Below, piece by piece: positions 25,939-36,200 of a stretch of DNA of 64,000 bases. The position numbers and the translations under genes are program-made. Every line of letters begins with the position of its first letter. Positions within the stretch are counted from its first letter, which is position 1. The notes under the pieces are model-generated. The model did not search any database, had not been told where the DNA came from, and saw only the letters and a program-made list of their open reading frames with translations. This DNA comes from G963676205 sp964342525 (GTDB lineage Bacteria; Campylobacterota; Campylobacteria; Campylobacterales; Arcobacteraceae), in NCBI GenBank assembly GCA_964342525.1, contig CAYFGQ010000001.1, forward strand, positions 85,439-149,438, in the 5' to 3' direction.

Positions 25939-26808
25939 CTACACTCTTGTTGATTTCTTTGCACCAAATAAACCACCTGGAAAAAAGAATAAAATTAAAA
26001 GTAATACAACAAATGCCACCGCATCTTTGTATTCACTACTTATATAACCAGCAACGAAAGATTCTAATATCCCTAAAAGAACTCCTCCAAATACTGCACC
26101 AAATGGATTACCAATACCACCAATAATAGCAGCACAAAACCCCTTTAATCCAAGCATAATTCCTATCTCATAGTTCATAGATGTGATAGGTGTCAGTACT
26201 ATTCCACCGATCGCTGCAATTGATGCAGATATCATAAAGTTCATGATTAGGATTTTTTTAACAGAAATACCCACTAGCTTTGCTGCATCTTTATTATCAG
26301 CAGTTGCTAACATAGCTTTTCCTAATTTTGTTTTGTTAAATAAATAATATAATGCAAATACAATACAAAGTGAAACAACAATTACTAAAATTGCTTGAGG
26401 TGTTATAGTTGCACCAAAAATAGAAATAGGTGTATCACTTATAAAACTTGGTAAAGTATGCATTTGTTTATCAAATCCAACTTGTGAAGCACCTCTTACA
26501 AATATAGAATAACCTAGTGTTAAAATTATCAGTGAAGTAACAGAAGAGTTACTAGATAAAGAAACTAATTTAAAAAGAACATAACCTAAAAGAGCCGCTA
26601 ACATAATAGCCATAGGAAATGCTAATACAAAAGGAAAATCTGCATATGTTAAAAACACCGCTGCCATTCCACCAATCATTACAAACTCCCCTTGAGAGAA
26701 GTTTATAATTTTACTTGAGTTATATATTACTGTAAAACCAAGACCCACTAAAGCGTAGATAAATCCTACAGTTAAACCACCAAACGAATATTGTAATAGT
26801 TCTACCAT
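25939..26808 (-). CDS. livH: ABC transporter permease, LivH type
   Basis: A 289-residue inner-membrane permease of LivH length. It has YNSSKIINFSQGEFVMIGGM near the N-terminus and GLKGFCAAIIGGIGNPFGAVFGG, the conserved EAA-like region. It forms the channel with LivM. The ATG starts 4 bp after the end of the binding-protein gene. Confidence 0.9.
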   Translation of the reverse strand: MVELLQYSFGGLTVGFIYALVGLGFTVIYNSSKIINFSQGEFVMIGGMAAVFLTYADFPFVLAFPMAIMLAALLGYVLFKLVSLSSNSSVTSLIILTLGYSIFVRGASQVGFDKQMHTLPSFISDTPISIFGATITPQAILVIVVSLCIVFALYYLFNKTKLGKAMLATADNKDAAKLVGISVKKILIMNFMISASIAAIGGIVLTPITSMNYEIGIMLGLKGFCAAIIGGIGNPFGAVFGGVLLGILESFVAGYISSEYKDAVAFVVLLLILFFFPGGLFGAKKSTRV

Positions 26809-26812
26809 TTTA

Positions 26813-27961
26813 TTACTCTGCTAATGCCCAAGTACCATTTTTGATAACTAACATTTTAATCCCTGAATCGATATCTAATCCTAGGTGATCTTTTTTGCTC
26901 ATAGAAAACATACCATTTAGACCAACATAGTTTTTAGTTGACTCAATAGCATCTCTGATCTCTTTAGGCTCAGCAGACTCAGCTTTTTTGATACCATCTA
27001 CGATAAGATTTAATGCATCAAATGCATACCCACCAAATGTAGATACTGGTGAATTATATTTCCCCTCATAATTCTTAATATAATCCAGAGCTACTTCTTT
27101 AATTGGATTTGAATCTTCTAATAGTGAAGCAACTACAACAGGAGGAGAAGCTACGATAACATCTTCACCAGCACTACCAGTTAACTCAATAAACTTTTTA
27201 GAAGCTACACCATGAGATTGAACAAGAGTTTGAGTCATACCTAATTGTTTGAAGTTTTTAGTTACGATTGCTGGTCCTTGACCAAATCCTGGATTTACAA
27301 CTGCTTGAACATTTGACATAGATTTGATTTTTGTTAATTGTGATGTCATATCTGTATCTTTTGGACCATATGTCTCATCTGCAACAATTTTGATCCCATT
27401 GTCACCAGCTACATCTTTACACTGACTTCTCATAGATTTACCAAATCCACCAGTTCCAGAGATCAGAGCTACATTTGTTTTACCATTATTTTTTAAGTAT
27501 TGAAAAATCTTTTGACATGCCATTCTATCTGTAGCAGGAGTTTTAAATACATATTTTTTTACAGGTTTTACAATCTTGATTGATCCTGCCATTGATACTA
27601 GAGGAATCTTTGCTCTTTTGATAAATGGTAAAATCGCCATTGTTTCCCCTGATGCTGATCCACCGATAATAGCAACTACTTCATCTTGATTGATTAATCT
27701 TTTTACAAATGTTGTAGCTTTTTTAGGATTTGCACCTGTATCATAACTTACTAGTTCTAGTTCTTTTCCAAGTACACCACCCTCTTTATTGATCTTATCA
27801 ACATATAGTTCTAATGTCTTTAATTCTGGATCCCCTAAAAATGATGCAGGACCAGTTGCTGCAACTAATGCCCCAATTTTAATAGTATCTTTTGCATTTG
27901 CAAATGTACTCATCAAAAACAAACCTAATAAAACAGTTGTTATTCTCATAACTCTTTTCAT
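26813..27961 (-). CDS. livK: Periplasmic substrate-binding protein of a Liv-type ABC transporter
   Basis: A 382-residue type I periplasmic binding protein with signal peptide (cleavage after TFANA, ~23). IKIGALVAATGPASFLGDPELKTLELYVDKINKEGGVLGKELELVSYDTGANP is the conserved N-lobe start of the family. AAGGGGT precedes the ATG. It heads the operon livK-H-M-G-F-crotonase, and linkage with a catabolic crotonase suggests an aromatic acid ligand rather than branched-chain amino acids; this is inferred from context. Confidence 0.88.
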   Translation of the reverse strand: MKRVMRITTVLLGLFLMSTFANAKDTIKIGALVAATGPASFLGDPELKTLELYVDKINKEGGVLGKELELVSYDTGANPKKATTFVKRLINQDEVVAIIGGSASGETMAILPFIKRAKIPLVSMAGSIKIVKPVKKYVFKTPATDRMACQKIFQYLKNNGKTNVALISGTGGFGKSMRSQCKDVAGDNGIKIVADETYGPKDTDMTSQLTKIKSMSNVQAVVNPGFGQGPAIVTKNFKQLGMTQTLVQSHGVASKKFIELTGSAGEDVIVASPPVVVASLLEDSNPIKEVALDYIKNYEGKYNSPVSTFGGYAFDALNLIVDGIKKAESAEPKEIRDAIESTKNYVGLNGMFSMSKKDHLGLDIDSGIKMLVIKNGTWALAE

Positions 27962-28153
27962 TCTCTTACCCCTTTAGTTTATATAATGGATCAAATAAAT
28001 TTCATCCTTATGAAAAAATTGTATTACACTAAAACTTAAATTGTAAATAAATTTGTAATATATTTTAAAGAAGTATTTCAAAATGTAACAAAAAAACTAG
28101 AAAATATTAAAAAATAGTAATATAAAATTTAAAAAGATAGGGAAAATATTGAA
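27962..28153 (-). promoter_or_regulatory. Control region of the liv operon
   Basis: About 190 AT-rich bases without a gene. AATTGTATTACACT (28018-28030) and ATTTGTAATATATT (28051-28064) are further members of the TGTAATAC motif set found before the diiron unit and the paaN/porin region. Confidence 0.4.
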
Positions 28154-28188
28154 AAAAAGCATAAAAATATTACATTTTTACACTTTTT
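28154..28188 (-). terminator. Terminator after the NADH dehydrogenase gene
   Basis: A 15-bp stem with two wobble pairs (28154-28168 with 28174-28188), 5-base loop, 10 bases after the stop, followed by a run of Ts on the minus strand. Confidence 0.6.
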
Positions 28189-28197
28189 ATAAGAAGA

Positions 28198-29319
28198 TTA
28201 GTTGAATTTTTTAGCGTGTAGGGAGTAGATCAGTTTTTTTAGCCATAAAGCAGGTTTTCCAGAGATATTAAAATTGAATAAACTTCCTATGGCACAATTT
28301 GGACCACCAAGGTCTATAAGTATCCCTTTATTGGAGATATTGTTTATAAGTAGTGGATCATAATTTATGGATCTAAATATATTTTTTGCAATCAGCTCAG
28401 CTTGCATCCTTGCCCCTTGTGCTGTGGGAGCTTGAGGGGATTGGGCTTTTATATCATTTGCTTCTACTATATCACCCATAGCAAAGGCATTGTCAAATCC
28501 ACCTATTTTGTAGTAGTTATCCACAACAATTTGTTCTCTTTTATTTAGTTTGATTTTTTCATCTACGCTATTTATTGGGTTTCCTATAGCACCAATCACA
28601 AATAAAAGCATATCATATGGTACTTCATCCCCATTTGATAGGATTAGTCTGTCTTCATATATTTTAGATGCAAAAAGGTTTAGAATCAGCTTTACCCCTA
28701 ACTCTTCACACCTCTGTCTGGCCTTTTGTATTAGATACTTATTCATCCCTGGAAGTAGGGTACTCATCCCTTCTACTATGGTCACTTCTATATTTTTATT
28801 TAGCCCATTTTTATTGATATGGTAAGCGTATTCACAAGCTATCTGAAGTCCTGAAACACCACCACCTACAACTAAGATAGAGTTTTTTTCTTTTGATTCA
28901 ATCATCTTAAAAAACTTATCTCTATAGTAGTTTAGGTTATTGATATCTTTGATATCTTTTGTGTATTTATTTACATTTTCTATTTGGTTTGGAAATATGG
29001 ATTTAGATCCTGTAGATACCACTATATAGTCATAGAAGTATATTTGACCACTCTCAGCGATAAGACTATCTTGATCATATCTTATATCAATCACCTTATC
29101 ACAGATAAACTCTATCCCATTTTTTTCGCAATATTTTTCAAGGTTGAAAGTAATATCATCTTCATCATAGTACCCCGATAGGTACTTATGTATATGGGTT
29201 TGGAGAATATGCTTTTTTGATTTATCAATCAATACAAGCTCCACTTGAGGGTTATCTTTTAATTTATCTAAAAGTGATACACCCGCATATCCTCCACCAA
29301 CAACTATTATTCTATTCAT
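28198..29319 (-). CDS. Type II NADH dehydrogenase-like FAD oxidoreductase
   Basis: A 373-residue flavoprotein. GGGYAG (8-13) is the FAD dinucleotide motif, VVGGGVSGLQIACEYA the NADH site, and FAMGDIVE near the C-terminus the second FAD contact. The size and pattern fit NDH-2/NDH-like proteins, which pass electrons from NADH to quinone without proton pumping. It has no transmembrane helix; a basic, hydrophobic C-terminal end (WLKKLIYSLHAKKF) may bind the membrane. Whether it uses quinone or another acceptor is not shown by sequence. Confidence 0.8.
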   Translation of the reverse strand: MNRIIVVGGGYAGVSLLDKLKDNPQVELVLIDKSKKHILQTHIHKYLSGYYDEDDITFNLEKYCEKNGIEFICDKVIDIRYDQDSLIAESGQIYFYDYIVVSTGSKSIFPNQIENVNKYTKDIKDINNLNYYRDKFFKMIESKEKNSILVVGGGVSGLQIACEYAYHINKNGLNKNIEVTIVEGMSTLLPGMNKYLIQKARQRCEELGVKLILNLFASKIYEDRLILSNGDEVPYDMLLFVIGAIGNPINSVDEKIKLNKREQIVVDNYYKIGGFDNAFAMGDIVEANDIKAQSPQAPTAQGARMQAELIAKNIFRSINYDPLLINNISNKGILIDLGGPNCAIGSLFNFNISGKPALWLKKLIYSLHAKKFN

Positions 29320-29557
29320 ATTTTATCACTCCTTTTTATCTTTGTAAGACTTATCTATAAAATATATAGTGAGAAAATTGTAATACATTTTTATTACTAA
29401 TTTTTATATTTTAGTAATATAATATAATTTTTAGAATATTTAACTTAAATAAAAAAGAAAAAAACAAAAAATGAGAAACATATATTATAAATATGTAAAG
29501 AGTTTTTTAATATAATATTGATTCTATTTATTAAATAAAATAATTAAGGAGGAAATA
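29320..29557. promoter_or_regulatory. Divergent control region
   Basis: 238 bases without a gene. It contains AATTGTAATACATTT (29376-29390), matching the island's TGTAATAC set. It also has ATTACTAA (29393-29400) with TTAGTAAT (29411-29418), the same half-sites as the XRE operator at 4708 but with a 10-base spacer. AGGAGG lies just before the next ATG. Confidence 0.35.
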
Positions 29558-30352
29558 ATGAAAAGTTGTATTTTTGAATTAGTAATAAATGTTTTAACCT
29601 ATGCCATAAAAAATAAAGATGAGTATTTCTCACAAAAAGATTTTAAAAATGTTATATATACACAAGAGTTTGCTAATTTTGATATAAATGAAAAGATCGC
29701 ATTTGGATTTGAGTATTTATTAAAAAGGGGTCTAATAGATTTAGAAAACAATAAATTAACATATTATGAAAAATACTCTTTACCTAAAACACTTCAAATT
29801 CATATAGAAAATGATACAAAAGCTATAAAAGATTTATCTAAAAATATTTTATTGATGCATGAGGGAAAAGAGAAGATTGACACAAATGAAGAGGTTGAGG
29901 ATAGTTACTCAGAGATAATTGAGACTATAGAGTTTATTCACTCTTCTTCTTTATCTGAAGAAGATAAGGATCAATTGAAGGTTACTTTATCTAAAAGATT
30001 ATTGTCTATAGATAATTCTATCACTTCTACATATTCTTTATTTACTATATTACAACTACTAAAATTAGGATCTTTTATTGAAATAGAGATTAAAAATGAA
30101 GATAATTGTTTTTTTGCAAAAAATGTACAGTTTAAATATATAGAGATAAATACATCTTCTTTGTCACTTCATTTCAATAAATGTTGTTTTGAGATAAATG
30201 ATATCTCATCTGTTAAATCTATCAAATCAATTGATGAGACTCCACTTAATGAGAGTATTGATAAATCAATTGAGATTTTAAATACCTATTCAGATGAAAA
30301 AGTAGAGAATATTATAAAACATCTAAAACAGATGTATGAGGCTAGTGTTTAG
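29558..30352 (+). CDS. Unknown soluble protein
   Basis: A 264-residue protein behind a strong AAGGAGG site; not recognised. The N-terminal 90 residues (FELVINVLTYAIKNKDEYFSQKDFKN and FEYLLKRGLIDLENNKLTYYEKY) look like a winged-helix layout. The C-terminal part alternates beta strands (FIEIEIKNEDNCFFAKNVQFKYIEI), faintly like a ligand-binding effector domain. A regulator is possible but unproven. It converges on the histidine kinase gene. Confidence 0.6.
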   Translation: MKSCIFELVINVLTYAIKNKDEYFSQKDFKNVIYTQEFANFDINEKIAFGFEYLLKRGLIDLENNKLTYYEKYSLPKTLQIHIENDTKAIKDLSKNILLMHEGKEKIDTNEEVEDSYSEIIETIEFIHSSSLSEEDKDQLKVTLSKRLLSIDNSITSTYSLFTILQLLKLGSFIEIEIKNEDNCFFAKNVQFKYIEINTSSLSLHFNKCCFEINDISSVKSIKSIDETPLNESIDKSIEILNTYSDEKVENIIKHLKQMYEASV

Positions 30353-30362
30353 TATTTTAAAT

Positions 30363-30403
30363 AAAGAGGAGTGTTAAAGCTCTTGTTCTTTAGTATCCTC
30401 TTT
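30363..30403. terminator. Possible convergent terminator
   Basis: AAAGAGGA (30363-30370) and TCCTCTTT (30396-30403) form an 8-bp stem with a 25-base loop between two convergent genes, partly inside the kinase C-terminus. Confidence 0.3.
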
Positions 30404-32236
30404 TAAATGTTCTGTAATAGCAAATGTAATAGTTGTTTTTACACCAGCTTGTGAATCAATTGATAAGTTTGCATTAGGTAATTTATCTACAAATTGATTT
30501 ATAAGATTAAAACCTAATCCTTTATGTGAATTTTTTATATCAAAACCTTTTCCATTATCTTTTATCTCTAGTTTTGCTTTATTTTGATCCACTTCAAATA
30601 AAACACTTATTTTAAAGCCGTCTTCTCCAAGGTTATGTTTTATAGAATTGTTTATGGTTTCATTTATAATCATACTCATTGCAATGGCATCATCCATTTT
30701 AAATAGGGCATGGTCTATACGTAGTATTTCAATAAGTGGATTGTCATATGATCTATCTATTTGATTGATAAGTTTGGTGATATATTCTTTACTATCTAGT
30801 TTTGTTAAGTCTTTTGATTCATAAAGGAGTTGGTGAACTAAAGACATGGAATATATTCTATTTGAAAAGTTTTCAAAAATAGATTTTGATTGACGGTCTT
30901 TTATTTTATTTCCTTCCATCCATAAGAGTCCTACTAGTAGATGGAAATTGTTTTTTACACGATGATATACTTCTTGGAGTAAGAGCTCTTTTTCTTTTAA
31001 AAGCTTTCCTATCTCATTTGTTCTTGTTTTTACTTCATTTTCAAGTTTTGTTTCATTGTTTGTTTTGATTATAAGAAGTTCATCTTGTATTTTTAGTTTT
31101 TCTTGTTGGATTAGGTTGAATCTATTTGCTAACATTAAAGAGAAAAATATAATCTCAAAATATGATCCCACTAAAAAAGCATATCTATTAAAATCTGTAT
31201 TTTCAATCCAGCCATTTGCTACAGAGGACATAAAAGCTATAGTAATAATATAGATTGATAATGCAAGGATATAGTATTTTGCTGTGGTGTGACCTTTTAT
31301 CCATACATATATGGCTGAACTAGATAAAAGCAAAAATACTATACTTGCTACAGAACTTATCACTTCATACCAAGGTTTTATATTAAAAAATAGCAATACT
31401 GCTAAAACGGCAAAAAATATGATAAGTGTTTTAAATATTTTTGCAAGGGTTTTGTTATAGTTTTCAATCTCAAGAAATTTCATAGAAAATAGGATCAAAA
31501 ATATTATAAAAAATGGGGTTGCAAGGTGAAGTTCAAAATACCACTTTTGTAAACCGAGATATAAAATAAGACCACTAAAAACACCCATAAAGATCGTAAA
31601 GGAGATAATATATCCCACATAATAGATATATATTTTATCTTTTAGTTTTAGATATAAAAATAGATTAAAAATGATGATAATAAATAATCCACCAAAATAG
31701 ACTAAATAAAGGGAATTATTATAGATTTTATAGTGTTCAAAAAAGGTATTTTTTTCATATATATGAAACTCAGCAAAGTTACCAACTCTAGCTTCACTTA
31801 ATACATAAAAGGTGGTGATTTTATCTTTCTCTAAAGAGATATTAAAAGTGGGATTATGGTCATAAATATTTCTTTGTTTTATGGGGATAGAAAGACCATT
31901 TTTTATCTCAGTCCAGGCATTACTTTTTTTTGTATATAGATTTACTTTATCAAAATATGGTTCTGTAAAATATAGTATAAAATCTTTTACATCGCTTTTG
32001 TTTTCAATCTCAAATTTAAACCATACATTTGCATTAATATATCCAAAGGTAAATTGACTTGATATCTCTTTTGTAAAATCTTGGGAAACTATATCTTTTA
32101 TAGTGAGTTTCTTTGTAGTATCTTTATAAAATTTGATACTAAAGTCATCTATTTTTTTATCATGGGTATTTATAATAATTGGGGATGCATAAATTATATT
32201 GGAGATTAAAAAAATTAACAAAAATATTCTATACAT
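30374..32236 (-). CDS. 7TM-DISM sensor histidine kinase (HisKA_2 type)
   Basis: A 620-residue membrane kinase. A signal sequence and periplasmic 7TMR-DISM extracellular domain (to ~165) are followed by seven hydrophobic helices (~170-370), a coiled coil, and the HisKA_2 dimerisation motif LLLQEVYHRVKNNFHLL with H425 as phospho-site. The ATPase N-box is INETINNSIKHN and G-boxes DNGKGFD and GLGFNL. The sensed ligand is unknown. The start lies 7 bases after the original end of the response regulator reading frame, indicating an operon. Confidence 0.85.
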   Translation of the reverse strand: MYRIFLLIFLISNIIYASPIIINTHDKKIDDFSIKFYKDTTKKLTIKDIVSQDFTKEISSQFTFGYINANVWFKFEIENKSDVKDFILYFTEPYFDKVNLYTKKSNAWTEIKNGLSIPIKQRNIYDHNPTFNISLEKDKITTFYVLSEARVGNFAEFHIYEKNTFFEHYKIYNNSLYLVYFGGLFIIIIFNLFLYLKLKDKIYIYYVGYIISFTIFMGVFSGLILYLGLQKWYFELHLATPFFIIFLILFSMKFLEIENYNKTLAKIFKTLIIFFAVLAVLLFFNIKPWYEVISSVASIVFLLLSSSAIYVWIKGHTTAKYYILALSIYIITIAFMSSVANGWIENTDFNRYAFLVGSYFEIIFFSLMLANRFNLIQQEKLKIQDELLIIKTNNETKLENEVKTRTNEIGKLLKEKELLLQEVYHRVKNNFHLLVGLLWMEGNKIKDRQSKSIFENFSNRIYSMSLVHQLLYESKDLTKLDSKEYITKLINQIDRSYDNPLIEILRIDHALFKMDDAIAMSMIINETINNSIKHNLGEDGFKISVLFEVDQNKAKLEIKDNGKGFDIKNSHKGLGFNLINQFVDKLPNANLSIDSQAGVKTTITFAITEHLKEDTKEQEL

Positions 32237-32243
32237 ATTTTCC

Positions 32244-32350
32244 CTAAGCTTTTTTTAGAATATATCCTAAACCTTGCAGATTGTCAATGGTAAGTAGGGG
32301 GATTTTTTTTCTAAGTCTTGAGATACTATCTCTTATTGTTGAATCTGCAA
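32244..32350 (-). pseudogene. Out-of-frame C-terminus of the response regulator
   Basis: Read one frame over from the regulator, this stretch encodes IADSTIRDSISRLRKKIP followed by TIDNLQGLGYILKKA and a stop. That is the recognition helix and wing of an OmpR-type DNA-binding domain. It fits exactly where the upstream frame ends early, so a frameshift lies at about 32347-32356. Confidence 0.75.
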
Positions 32351-32928
32351 TCTTTCCATACAGTTATTCTTAATTCATCTAAGGTTGTAATCTTATCTAT
32401 ATTGTTATATAAAAGATCTAGAAGCATTGATTCTATTTTTGTAAGTTTTATAGGTACATTATCTATAGTCAAAATTTTTGTGTGGGGATTATATCTATAT
32501 CCATTAGTCAATAGTACATAACTAGATGAATGATCAGTATAGTCTGAATAAACTCTTTTTAGTACAATATTTATACTTGCTTCAATATCTTTTTCATTGA
32601 AAGGTTTGATAAGATATCCATAGATATTAGTATCACTTGCATCTGCTATGGTATTTGAATCTGTGTATGCGGTAGTATACACAATAGGTATCGGGTATAT
32701 ATTATTTAAAATATGAGCACTTTGTACTCCATCGATGGAGCCTTTTATATTTATATCCATAAAAATGATATTTATTTTATACTCTTGAACAATTTTCTTT
32801 GCATCTTCAAAATTTGTAGAAATAAATATATTTTTAAATCCAAGTTTTTCTACTACTTGTTTTAGAAATTCAGAGTTTACCCATTCATCCTCAACTATTA
32901 ATATATAAACATCATCTTTTGTCATCAT
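32326..32928 (-). CDS. OmpR-like response regulator, truncated by frameshift
   Basis: A 200-residue product: receiver domain (ILIVEDE, phospho-Asp D58 in IIFMDIN, Thr/Ala in YTTAYTD, K108 in LIKPF) and the first part of a winged helix (IPLKLTKIES-like core ending TVWKD). After TVWKD the frame runs into CRFNNKR and stops, but the adjacent frame continues a normal recognition helix (32244-32350). The intact version would have about 229 residues, like the regulator at 58915. As written it should not bind DNA normally. This could be a real mutation, a programmed shift or a sequencing error. Confidence 0.75.
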   Translation of the reverse strand: MMTKDDVYILIVEDEWVNSEFLKQVVEKLGFKNIFISTNFEDAKKIVQEYKINIIFMDINIKGSIDGVQSAHILNNIYPIPIVYTTAYTDSNTIADASDTNIYGYLIKPFNEKDIEASINIVLKRVYSDYTDHSSSYVLLTNGYRYNPHTKILTIDNVPIKLTKIESMLLDLLYNNIDKITTLDELRITVWKDCRFNNKR

Positions 32929-33237
32929 CTACCTTTGTTTGTATTATAACATAGAATAAAACCATGAAATCCGTCAACTTTCCGTCAGTTTTTTTTTAAA
33001 TAATTTTTTTAAATCAAATAAAAACTTGAACTTTATCAAAAAACTATGTTTTTATCTATTTTTTTTAATTATATAAATAATTCTTGATAAACCATAATAT
33101 AGTCAGTTTAAAAAATAAATAACTATTTTTATAATAAAAAAGATATCTAAAATTTGCTTTTTCCGTCAAGCTTACGGCAAGTATGATTTATCATATAGAT
33201 AAGGATCAAGATTCTTTATGAAGTGAAAAGGAAGAAG
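32929..33237. promoter_or_regulatory. Divergent control region with CCGTCA repeats
   Basis: 309 bases between the regulator and the giant gene, AT-rich except for CCGTCA at 32971-32976 and 32982-32987, an 11-bp direct repeat typical of OmpR-family binding, and a third CCGTCA (33163-33168) in the dyad CCGTCAAGCTTACGG. They lie near each of the two divergent starts, so they are candidate sites for the neighbouring regulator. AAAGGAAG precedes the giant gene's ATG. Confidence 0.5.
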
Positions 33238-36200
33238 ATGAAAGTATCAAATCACATTATTAAATATATATTTTTAGTTTTTGTAAGTAGTTCATTTTTG
33301 TATGCAGCTGCTCCTGTTGTAACAAGTAGTGATATAACTAGTGCAGATGAAGATAGTATTTATAGTTATGAGTTAAATGCTAGTGATGCTGATGGGGATG
33401 AATTAAATTGGAGTGTAAAAGAGGGAACCTCTTTACCCTCTTGGCTTAAGCTATATAAAAAAGGTGAAGTTCATCCTACTTTTAGTTTACCCATTAGTCC
33501 TGGTAAGATATTGGAAAGGGATAGTGATGGAAACTTCTATTCTGTAATTGATGATGGTAAAGACTCTAATCTTGCAAAAATAGAAAAAAGGGACAGTGCT
33601 GGGAACTATTTAAATACTATTTCTTTTCATAACACTTATCCATACTATTCAACACATGACCAACTTGGAAATATATATTTTATAGAAGTGGGTGGGGATA
33701 TAAAAGAAATTGATAAAAATGGAAATGTTAGGGATATTTCTATAAGACAGTCTATTCCCACAATAAATTTAGCCATTGATAGTGCACGAAATTTCTATTT
33801 TAAAGGAAATGGAGAGAATGTATTTAAATTATTAGATAATGGTTATACTGTAACAATTGTTGAGGATGACAAATATTTTGTTTCTGGGATAACAATAGAT
33901 ACTCAAGATAATATTTATTATGGTACTCATGAAGATGGTATATCGAAATTAAGAAAAATAGATGCGGATAGAAATATTACAGATATAGCTGATGTTAATT
34001 GTCGTGATATTGAAGTGGATAATAAGGGAAATATTTATTGCCAAGATGGATCTGAACTAAAAAAAATAGATACAAATGGGAATATATCAATACTTTCTTC
34101 TATTCATTATACAAAAAATTTAACTAAAGATGATATTGGTAATATCTATTTTTCTACCGGATCTACTATAAAAAAGATAAGTGCTACAGATTATGTACTA
34201 TATGGGACTCCTAGTAATAGTGATGTGGGTGTGCATGATATAACATTAACATTAAGTGATGGTGTCAATAGTGTAGATCATACTTTTCAAATAACAGTAT
34301 CAAATACAAATGACAAACCTAATGATATATCAATATCCACAAATATGTTTTTTAAAGATTCTAGTATTGGTAAAAAGATAGCTGATATAAATGTAAGTGA
34401 TGATGATTTGAGTGATTCTCATACATTTAGTTTATCTTGTAGTACTTCAGGACAAAATGATGGTAATTTTTCAATAGATGGTAGTACACTTAAAACGGCA
34501 TATGATTTTAATAATACCGAAATAGGAACTCAAAATATATGTATAAATGTTGAAGATAGTGCAGGGGCAAGTTATGAGGAGAACTTTTCTTTAATTTTAT
34601 TAAATACTCTTAGTTCTAGTTCAAATATTAATGAGAATAGCAATTATATTTATGATTTAAATGTTAGTGATGATGATTCTTTAGTTTGGAGAGTAAAAGA
34701 TGGTAAAGCTTTACCATCTTGGCTGAGTTTAAGAAGTTATATTCTGGAAGATACAAATATTACCCAGAATTTTTCATCTCCAAATGATATATTTATAGAT
34801 AGTAGTGATAATATTTATATTGCAGATAGTGGAAATAATAAGATAAAAAAAATAGCTTCAGATACTTCAGTAAGTGAAGTAAGTTATAGTGGATCATATA
34901 GCTTAAATAATCCTTCTTCAATATTTGTAGATTCTGCAAATAATTTATTTATCACAAATAAAGGTAATGGAGAAATCTTAAATATAAATTTAAATGATAA
35001 TGTTATAGATCGAAATGATTATGGTTTTACAAATCCTATAGGTATAGTAAGAAGTAGTGGTGGTTCTTTATATTTTTCAGATACGGGGGCTGATAGAATT
35101 GTAAGATTATATGAAACTGAACAATATAAACCCTTAACAAATCCTACCCAAATGGCAATAAGTAGCTCCAATACTGTGTATACAATAGATTCTGTAGAAA
35201 ATAAGATATATAAGATTGTAGATGGAAATACTATTTATACAGAACTTAGTTTAGATGATACTCTTAACTCTCCAACAGATATAGCGATAGATACTAATGG
35301 AAATCTATATGTAAGTGATAATGGAAATAATAGGGTGATAAAAATTACAAATGAATCAAATGTAGAAGTGCTTATTGATAATATATTAAATATACAATCC
35401 CTAGCAATAGATTCAAATAAAAATATATATTTAATAGATAGTTCTAATAATAAGGTCTTAAAGTTTGCTAAGAATGAAAAACTAACTGGAACACCAAGTA
35501 CCACAGATATAGGGGTATATGATATAGATTTAACTATAAGTGATGGAGTAAATAGTATAGATCGTAGTTTTACAATTACAATAAATGATACTCCTAAATT
35601 GATAAGTAGTGCAATTACAAAAGCAAATGAAAATGAGCTATATTCATATACAATAGATATAAATAATAGTATAGGTATTTTAGAGGTATCTAGTAAAACA
35701 GGTACAACTTTACCTTCATGGTTGAGTTTAAAAAGATCAAGTACTTATTCTTTAAAAACTACAAATATTAATCAAGAATTTTCAAAACCAAATGATATAT
35801 TTATAAATAGTACAGGTCTTATTTATATAGCAGATAGTGGAAATAATAAAATAAAAAAAATAAATTTAAATGGCGTAGTAAGTGATATAAATTATACAGG
35901 AAGTTATAGTTTAAATAATCCATCTGCACTATATGTAGATTCAAATGGAAATATAAACCTTACAAATAAAGGGAGTGGAGAAGCTTTTACTATAAATAGT
36001 GCTGGAGATATATCAAGAGATGATTATGATTTAGGTTCTCCTATCGGTGTGGCAAAAGATAGTGATGGATATCTTTATTTTATAGATAATAAAAGAACTA
36101 GAATTGTAAGAAAAAAAGTAGGAACAGGAGCTGCTGTATATACTTTGAATGATCCTAGCCAAATGGTAATAGATAGCTCAAAAAATGTATATGTAATAGA

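Noticed and set aside
30374..32928. Control of the giant operon by the adjacent two-component system as a stated fact
   Set aside because: Only proximity and the CCGTCA repeats support it, and the regulator is frameshifted, so it is kept as a hypothesis only.
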